In this document: positions 24,578-28,914 of the stretch, one piece after another | How the letters are laid out: each line of letters opens with the position of its first letter | How positions within the stretch are numbered: the first letter of the stretch is position 1 | From: Porticoccaceae bacterium UBA4026 | GTDB taxonomy: Bacteria > Pseudomonadota > Gammaproteobacteria > Pseudomonadales > Porticoccaceae | DNA length: 28,914 bases | Direction: 5' to 3' | Assembly (NCBI GenBank): GCA_002382445.1 | Contig: DGAQ01000004.1 | Coordinates: 94,889-123,802, forward strand | The notes under the pieces: model-generated | The model's database searches: none | What the model saw: the letters and a program-made list of their open reading frames with translations, nothing else | Told to the model about the DNA's origin: nothing | Made by a program: the position numbers and the translations under genes

Positions 24578-24988
24578 TTACACAAAAAACAAGAAGTAAC
24601 CAGCATTGTAGGTGCAGTGCAGTGTGATTGGTGCGCTAAGGTTTTTTGCTCGCTCCATGCTATAACCCAATACGAGAGAAGGTATAAGGGTTGCCAGAGC
24701 CCAGATCGGAGGGTGGTTAATGAGGTGCATTAAAGCAAATACTAGACTTGTTAATAAATTAGCTGCAGAAAATATAGACCAATGCTGACTAAAATAGTTA
24801 GCCAGGGTTGGCTGCAATAGTCCCCTAAAAAATATCTCTTCTATTATTGGATAGACCAAAACTAAAGTTAAGAAAATTTTGATTTCAATGCTGTCTAAGA
24901 AGCCGCTTTGGACATATAAAAAGATCCATATTGGCGCTGGGCATAACAGCATGATGAGGAACGCAGGGTCTAAATAGAAGCGACGCAT
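24578..24988 (-). CDS. Small CPBP-family (glutamic-type) intramembrane protease
   Basis: 136-residue, mostly hydrophobic protein with about four membrane helices. The catalytic motifs of the CPBP/Abi/CAAX-protease family are complete: Glu50-Glu51 and Arg55 (IIEEIFFRG), FxxxH (Phe84 to His88) and HxxxN (His124 to Asn128). It is near the lower size limit of the family. The N-terminal FYLDP and the stretches ANLLTSLVFALMHL and IPSLVLGY remind me of the branch that processes JDVT-CTERM sorting signals (MrtJ). That is recall, not a search, and no such tail is encoded in this window. Otherwise the target is unknown. It is the only minus-strand gene between the two tRNAs. Confidence 0.82.
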   Translation of the reverse strand: MRRFYLDPAFLIMLLCPAPIWIFLYVQSGFLDSIEIKIFLTLVLVYPIIEEIFFRGLLQPTLANYFSQHWSIFSAANLLTSLVFALMHLINHPPIWALATLIPSLVLGYSMERAKNLSAPITLHCTYNAGYFLFFV

Positions 24989-25092
24989 GATTAAAATAAT
25001 TCCGTGTTATGTCTTTCGTCAGGCTTTTAATAATGCCTATCAGGCTATAAAAAAGACCCCTTGTTAAAATAATCTTAGACTTTAATAGCCAC

Positions 25093-25120
25093 ATATTAGC
25101 CTGAATAGGTAATTTCTCAA
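25093..25120 (-). promoter_or_regulatory. Candidate promoter for the CPBP protease gene
   Basis: On the minus strand TTGAGA (complement of 25115-25120) is followed after 16 bases by TAATAT (complement of 25093-25098). Both are four to five of six to consensus. It would start transcription about 100 bases before the protease ATG at 24988. Supported by pattern only. Confidence 0.3.
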
Positions 25121-25145
25121 TACTGACTTTCTCCTTCGACGGTTA

Positions 25146-25174
25146 TTGAGCGCTTATATTTTGATTATTATATC
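25146..25174 (+). promoter_or_regulatory. Candidate sigma-70 promoter for the oxygenase-dehydrogenase pair
   Basis: TTGAGC (25146-25151) and TATATC (25169-25174) are separated by exactly 17 bases in an AT-rich stretch. They lie about 84 bases before the ATG of the oxygenase gene. Its -35 is only 26 bases from the divergent candidate at 25093-25120, so the two genes may share a control region. Confidence 0.4.
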
Positions 25175-25257
25175 TCTTTCATCTATTTATTTACTTGTCC
25201 AAAGAGTATTTAGGGATTAGAATGGTCTTTCATTTAGCCATCTAAACATCTAGACAT

Positions 25258-26364
25258 ATGAACAGTGCACTTTTAAACGCAGATTATGCCCCTTTGCCCA
25301 ACTTGTCAGAGCCAAGATGGTGGACAGGTACTCCGGCACTATCACTGGAGTTGTTCACCATTGACGGTAACGAGTTTCGTGTAGAGGGTGCCCCACTTGA
25401 GCCAAGTGAAGCCTTGTCTGAACGGATGCAAAAAACCTTTGATGATGTCGGCCTTGTTCATGTCATCAATACCGGTTTGGATGAGCTTCAGTCAATGAGA
25501 GTCATTGCTACCCAGGTCCTCAAAACTCAACGTAAGTATGAAGGTGGTGCCAACCCACGGAAGAGTATAGGGCCTAATGTTTACGAAGTAGGCGCACCTC
25601 TTGAGGCATGGCTACATTATCATCACGAAATGGCATATATAGGATCTAGCACCACAATGCTGGGGTTTCTTTGCCATAAAATGCCTAGTGAAGGCGGCTA
25701 TACCTATGTTTCTGACAATATGCAGGCCACTAATGCCATCCTGGCGACTCCCTTTGGGCAAAAACTAAAAGAGCTTGGCATTTGTTATCACCGAAATTTG
25801 ACCGACCGTAACGCATTTGTAGGCCTGCCCGAAATAGGTGTTTATAACCATTGGCAGCAGTCGATGATGACTGAAGACCCAGACGAGGCAATAGCAGAAG
25901 CACGCAAGCGTGGTTTGAATGCTGAGTGGGGACATAATGGTTTGTTGAAGACCCGGTATACTGTTTCAGCGTTTGAGTATTTCCCTCAATTGGATAGAAA
26001 TTTGCTCTACAGTAGCATGGCCGACGATGGCGCTTGGTTTGATACTTGGCCTATGGTGCAGCATATTCCAGTAAATGATCGTCCGCTGAAGATGACTTTC
26101 GGTGATGGTTCCGAAATGACCTACGAGGAAAAGCAGCTATTCCTCGATGTGTACGATGATTATGGTATTCCTATCGCGTGGAAAGTGGGTGATGTCGGAC
26201 TTATTTGTAATTATCGCTTTGCCCATGGGCGTCCGGCTGTTCATCTCAAAGAGGGCGAGGATCGTGAATTAGGCGTGCTTATCGGTGATGCTTTTGATAG
26301 ATTAGAAACATATGATGATAAGTGGTCGATAGCTGACGCTGATAGGACTGTGGCAGCTTTCTAA
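25258..26364 (+). CDS. TauD/TfdA-type Fe(II)/2-oxoglutarate-dependent oxygenase (clavaminate-synthase-like)
   Basis: 368-residue cytosolic oxygenase; substrate unknown. The iron facial triad is His122-x-Glu124 (WLHYHHEMAY) and His323 (NYRFAHGRPAV). Arg336, 13 residues on, is placed to bind the 2-oxoglutarate carboxylate. The H-x-E (not H-x-D) triad, the FGDGSEMTYEE stretch and the GGANPRKSIG region resemble the clavaminate-synthase-like branch known from plants (At3g21360) and SyrP-type proteins. This is recall of family sequences. Related enzymes hydroxylate or desaturate small acids and amino acids. It starts at the ATG just after a candidate promoter, with a weak ribosome-binding site. It is followed after 21 bases by an FAD-linked 2-hydroxyacid dehydrogenase, suggesting a two-step route. 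Confidence 0.85.
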   Translation: MNSALLNADYAPLPNLSEPRWWTGTPALSLELFTIDGNEFRVEGAPLEPSEALSERMQKTFDDVGLVHVINTGLDELQSMRVIATQVLKTQRKYEGGANPRKSIGPNVYEVGAPLEAWLHYHHEMAYIGSSTTMLGFLCHKMPSEGGYTYVSDNMQATNAILATPFGQKLKELGICYHRNLTDRNAFVGLPEIGVYNHWQQSMMTEDPDEAIAEARKRGLNAEWGHNGLLKTRYTVSAFEYFPQLDRNLLYSSMADDGAWFDTWPMVQHIPVNDRPLKMTFGDGSEMTYEEKQLFLDVYDDYGIPIAWKVGDVGLICNYRFAHGRPAVHLKEGEDRELGVLIGDAFDRLETYDDKWSIADADRTVAAF

Positions 26365-26385
26365 CAAGCTAGCGACGAGACCTTA

Positions 26386-27765
26386 ATGCGTACTTTAATT
26401 AACGAACTTTCTGCCCTTCTGGGTGCATCCTCGCTTTTTATAGGCGATGATATTAGTGAAAAATACTATGCTGATTGGAGTGGTGCAGATCCTTGTGCTC
26501 CAGTGGTATTGGTTAAACCAAAGACTACCGACCAACTATCTAAAGTGATGGCTCTGTGTCATCAGTATGATCAGCCAGTAGTGGTTCAAGGCGGATTAAC
26601 CGGCTTGGCTGGCGGTGCAACACCCTTAGACGGAGAACTTGCCGTTTCTCTGGAGAGAATGCAAGGTATTGAAGAAATAGATCCCCTTGCTATGACCTTG
26701 ACTGCGCTCGCCGGAACCCCCTTACAGGTGCTGCAAGATGCTGCGGATGAACATAATTTATCCTTGCCCTTAGATTTGGGCGCTCGCGGTAGCTGCCAGA
26801 TAGGGGGTAATGTTTCGACTAATGCGGGTGGGACGGAAGTCATCCGTTATGGCATGACAAGGTCTTTGGTGTTGGGCCTCGAGGCCGTTTTAGCTGATGG
26901 CACGGTGATAACAGCAATGAATAAAATGGTTAAGAATAACTCTGGTTACGATCTCAAGCATTTATTTATCGGCTCTGAAGGGACCTTAGGCATAGTGACT
27001 CGAGTTGTTCTGCAGTTACAACCAAAGGCGGGTAGTTCTCATACGGCACTCTGCGGGCTCAATAGCTATGAATCTGCGACCCGATTACTCGTTGGACTAA
27101 AGGCAAGTCTTGGGTCAGGACTCACTGGTTTTGAGTTGATGTGGGATAATTATTATAACAAAGTGTTGGAAATGGTTACTGACATAGCTGACCCTTTAGA
27201 GGGTAAATTTCCATTTTACCTATTGGTTGAATATAAAGATAATAATGCTGAGCTGGGCTCTGAGCGTTTTGAGTCGGCTCTCTTCCAGCAGTTAGAGTTA
27301 GGGGTAATTGCAGATGCTGTGATTGCGAAATCACATCAAGATGCAGCGATTTTTTGGCAAATACGTGATGGTATAGGTGAGCTTTTACAGGTTCTGGGTC
27401 CCGTATCAAATCAAGATGTTAGTTTGCCCATTAGCGAAATTGGTGTTTTTGCTGAGGATTTAAAAGAGCGCTTAGTCGCCAAGTACGCCAATATTGATTT
27501 GTTATTGTTTGGACATATTGGTGATAATAATTTGCATGCTGTTGCTTACACTGGCCTTGAAGAAGATAAATTCAAAATCAATCATGACATTATGTTGATG
27601 ATAGGTGAATATTCCGGCGCTATTACTGCAGAGCACGGGATAGGGGTTTTGAAGCGAGATTATTTATCTCAATCTCGCTCTGAAAGCGAAATTTTTCTTA
27701 TGAAAATGCTCAAGTGCACGATGGATCCCAAGGGTATTTTAAACCCCGGCCGAGTACTCAACTAG
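26386..27765 (+). CDS. FAD-linked D-2-hydroxyacid dehydrogenase (GlcD/D2HGDH-like)
   Basis: 459-residue flavoprotein of the VAO/type-4 FAD-oxidase family. The FAD domain (about 35-215) has VVQGGLTGLAGGATP, the signature GSCQIGGNVSTNAGG at 135-149, and NNSGYDLKHLFIGSEGTLGI at 184-203. The C-terminal cap carries the metal and catalytic set His377 and His384 (GHIGDNNLH) with Glu416-His417 (AEHGIG). These match D-2-hydroxyglutarate and D-lactate dehydrogenases. The usual acceptor is ETF or quinone. Arg327 of the substrate site is present. The Thr, Lys and Asn that follow in D2HGDH appear here as Gly331, Asn342 and Val386, so the substrate probably differs. It is likely cotranscribed with the oxygenase upstream. 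Confidence 0.87.
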   Translation: MRTLINELSALLGASSLFIGDDISEKYYADWSGADPCAPVVLVKPKTTDQLSKVMALCHQYDQPVVVQGGLTGLAGGATPLDGELAVSLERMQGIEEIDPLAMTLTALAGTPLQVLQDAADEHNLSLPLDLGARGSCQIGGNVSTNAGGTEVIRYGMTRSLVLGLEAVLADGTVITAMNKMVKNNSGYDLKHLFIGSEGTLGIVTRVVLQLQPKAGSSHTALCGLNSYESATRLLVGLKASLGSGLTGFELMWDNYYNKVLEMVTDIADPLEGKFPFYLLVEYKDNNAELGSERFESALFQQLELGVIADAVIAKSHQDAAIFWQIRDGIGELLQVLGPVSNQDVSLPISEIGVFAEDLKERLVAKYANIDLLLFGHIGDNNLHAVAYTGLEEDKFKINHDIMLMIGEYSGAITAEHGIGVLKRDYLSQSRSESEIFLMKMLKCTMDPKGILNPGRVLN

Positions 27766-27923
27766 GTATCCTATTTTCTCAATATCAACATTACTACTCC
27801 TCAAATTGTTGAAAAATATTTCTTAAGCGACTTAGTTTCGAGGTTTCTGTTGATGTGGAATACAATTGGCAGAAAACTATTTACAATAGCATCTCAAATA
27901 AAAATGCTTGCTAGGATATTTCT

Positions 27924-28727
27924 ATGATGTTTGGAAAACTAATTGCCGGCAGCCTTGGGTTTATGGCGGCGGGACCTTTTGGTGCAGTACTGGGAATGTA
28001 TGTTGGACACCAATTTGATCGTGGCCTGGGCGGCTTTGCTCGTCCTGTTTCCATTGCAGAGCAAGCACGTATTAGCGAGGCTTTTTTTGAAACGGTATTC
28101 AGTTTATTAGGGAATGTCGCTAAGGCCGATGGCCGCGTTTCCAGCATAGAGGTTTCTCAGGCGGAAAGCCTAATGGCCAAAATGAATTTGGACCCAATTG
28201 CTAGACGTCGGGCCATTGACCTATTTAAGGAAGGATCTGGAGCGAATTTTTCTGTTGATGACGTCATGCAAAGATTTATGTTGGTCTGCGGTAGAAATAA
28301 TAATCTGAAGCAACAGCTTCTGAATTGCCTTATATCCTTAGGCATGGCCGACGGTGATTTACACATAAATGAACAAGATGTGCTGCGCAAAGTAGCAAGC
28401 CATCTTGGGTTCTCATCTGCTTTGTTTGACAAATTTATCCAGATGATTAAAGCTCAATCTCAGTTTAGAGGTTCAGGTTCTGGCTCAGCCGGTCAAAGCA
28501 GGCCTTCGCAAGATCAACTAACAGACGCTTATCAGGCTCTCGGGGTCTCAGCTAGTAACTCTAGTGGGGAGATCAAAAAGGCTTATCGAAAACTGATGAG
28601 TCAGAATCACCCAGATAAATTAATTGGCCAGGGAATGCCTGAAGACATGATTAGTCTTGCTACACAGAAGACCCAAGAGATTCAAGTAGCCTATGATTTA
28701 ATTGTCAAACAACGCAAAGAACCATAG
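27924..28727 (+). CDS. djlA: DjlA-like membrane-anchored J-domain co-chaperone
   Basis: 267 residues, close to E. coli DjlA (271). It has a short glycine-rich membrane segment at the N-terminus (about 4-30), a TerB-like helical domain (about 50-175, including ADGRVSSIEV and ADGDLHINEQD), a flexible Gly/Ser linker and a C-terminal J domain (about 200-265) with the His-Pro-Asp motif (NHPDK) and YQALGVSAS. J proteins stimulate DnaK; DjlA acts at the inner membrane. AGGA lies seven bases before the first ATG. No LptD-type gene, its usual E. coli neighbour, is next to it; here it precedes the initiator tRNA. Confidence 0.92.
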   Translation: MMFGKLIAGSLGFMAAGPFGAVLGMYVGHQFDRGLGGFARPVSIAEQARISEAFFETVFSLLGNVAKADGRVSSIEVSQAESLMAKMNLDPIARRRAIDLFKEGSGANFSVDDVMQRFMLVCGRNNNLKQQLLNCLISLGMADGDLHINEQDVLRKVASHLGFSSALFDKFIQMIKAQSQFRGSGSGSAGQSRPSQDQLTDAYQALGVSASNSSGEIKKAYRKLMSQNHPDKLIGQGMPEDMISLATQKTQEIQVAYDLIVKQRKEP

Positions 28728-28796
28728 TTAAGTCACCACAACTGGCCTGAGCTTAATTTAGCTAAAAATAAAAGTGCGATTATTAATAATGCTTTG

Positions 28797-28825
28797 TTGA
28801 CCTCACCGCAGTGCCTACCTATAAT
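28797..28825 (+). promoter_or_regulatory. Near-consensus sigma-70 promoter of the initiator tRNA
   Basis: TTGACC (28797-28802) and a perfect TATAAT (28820-28825) are separated by 17 bases. A G/C-rich discriminator (GCTCGACC) follows, as expected for stable-RNA promoters under stringent control. It lies about 50 bases before tRNA-fMet. This is the best promoter in the window. Confidence 0.85.
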
Positions 28826-28830
28826 GCTCG

Positions 28831-28847
28831 ACCCTCTTAAGGAGGGT
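28831..28847 (+). repeat. Stem-loop at the expected 5' end of the tRNA-fMet transcript
   Basis: ACCCTC (28831-28836) pairs with GAGGGT (28842-28847) around a five-base loop. A T/G-rich stretch follows (GGTTTGTTGTTT). It begins almost exactly where transcription from the TATAAT would start. It may protect the leader from 5' processing or terminate read-through from djlA; the sequence does not decide. Confidence 0.55.
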
Positions 28848-28875
28848 GGTTTGTTGTTTAAAAGCACGGTGTCGG

Positions 28876-28914
28876 TGCGGGATGGAGCAGTCTGGTAGCT
28901 CGTTGGGCTCATAA
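28876..28914 (+). tRNA. metY: tRNA-fMet (initiator), partial at the window edge
   Basis: The 5' half of an initiator tRNA: acceptor strand TGCGGGA, D arm GGAGCAGTCTGGTAGCTC and anticodon strand TTGGG with loop CTCATAA (anticodon CAT). The run of G in the 5' anticodon strand is the initiator hallmark, and the rest agrees base by base with E. coli metY at most positions. The 3' half is cut off. In E. coli metY follows leuU directly and precedes rimP-nusA-infB. Confidence 0.92.

Noticed and set aside
24885..25094. 69-residue minus-strand frame overlapping the CPBP protease gene
   Set aside because: Overlaps the 5' end of a well-supported gene in another frame and shows no domain. It is probably leader sequence.
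1..28914. CRISPR array, transposase, prophage or toxin-antitoxin genes
   Set aside because: No spaced direct repeats and no such protein families were seen on either strand.

Overview
The window reads as a conserved chromosomal segment of a gammaproteobacterium, most likely a marine lineage in or near the Cellvibrionales/Pseudomonadales. The basis is gene order: the block from the nitrilase to the DegS/AlgW-type protease follows the order I know from Pseudomonas (nit, yjgA, HPr, rapZ, ptsN, hpf, rpoN, lptB, lptA, lptC, kdsC, kdsD, then mlaC, bolA-like, murA, hisG, hisD, hisC, algW). The block from yhbY to the tRNAs follows the Pseudomonas/E. coli order yhbY, rlmE, ftsH, folP, glmM, (tpiA), secG, tRNA-Leu. 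No genus can be named from the sequence alone.

Layout. Positions 1-817 hold the 3' part of a nitrilase-family gene (+). Positions 834-10764 are a long minus-strand series with short gaps or overlaps. It carries an Mg2+ transporter and DarP, then the nitrogen-PTS cluster (HPr/NPr, RapZ, EIIANtr, HPF, RpoN), the LPS-transport genes lptC-lptA-lptB, the Kdo genes kdsD-kdsC, and a Ca2+/Na+ exchanger. Reading outward from position 10800, the plus strand carries mlaC, ibaG, murA and hisG-hisD-hisC. The mlaFED and mlaB genes normally found here are missing. A DegS/AlgW-like protease and YhbY lie on the minus strand. rlmE, ftsH, a strong terminator, folP, glmM, tpiA, secG and tRNA-Leu(GAG) follow on the plus strand.

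The least conventional part is 24057-28875. In E. coli tRNA-Leu(GAG) is followed directly by initiator tRNA-fMet and rimP-nusA-infB. Here about 4.8 kb separates the two tRNAs. It holds a small CPBP/glutamic-type intramembrane protease (-), a TauD/clavaminate-synthase-like Fe(II)/2-oxoglutarate oxygenase, an FAD-linked D-2-hydroxyacid dehydrogenase (GlcD/D2HGDH type) and a DjlA-like membrane J-protein. A 28-bp perfect palindrome lies in a 521-bp stretch with no convincing gene. The window ends inside tRNA-fMet, which has a near-consensus promoter.

How the genes fit together: most of the window is envelope biogenesis and its control (Kdo and LPS export, peptidoglycan precursors through MurA and GlmM, phospholipid transport through MlaC, FtsH and AlgW proteolysis, SecG export, RapZ and the nitrogen PTS). 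Histidine and folate synthesis and ribosome-associated factors (HPF, DarP, YhbY, RlmE) are interspersed. The oxygenase-dehydrogenase pair is the best candidate for an undescribed two-step pathway. Functions are assigned from recognised motifs and family knowledge; no search was run.
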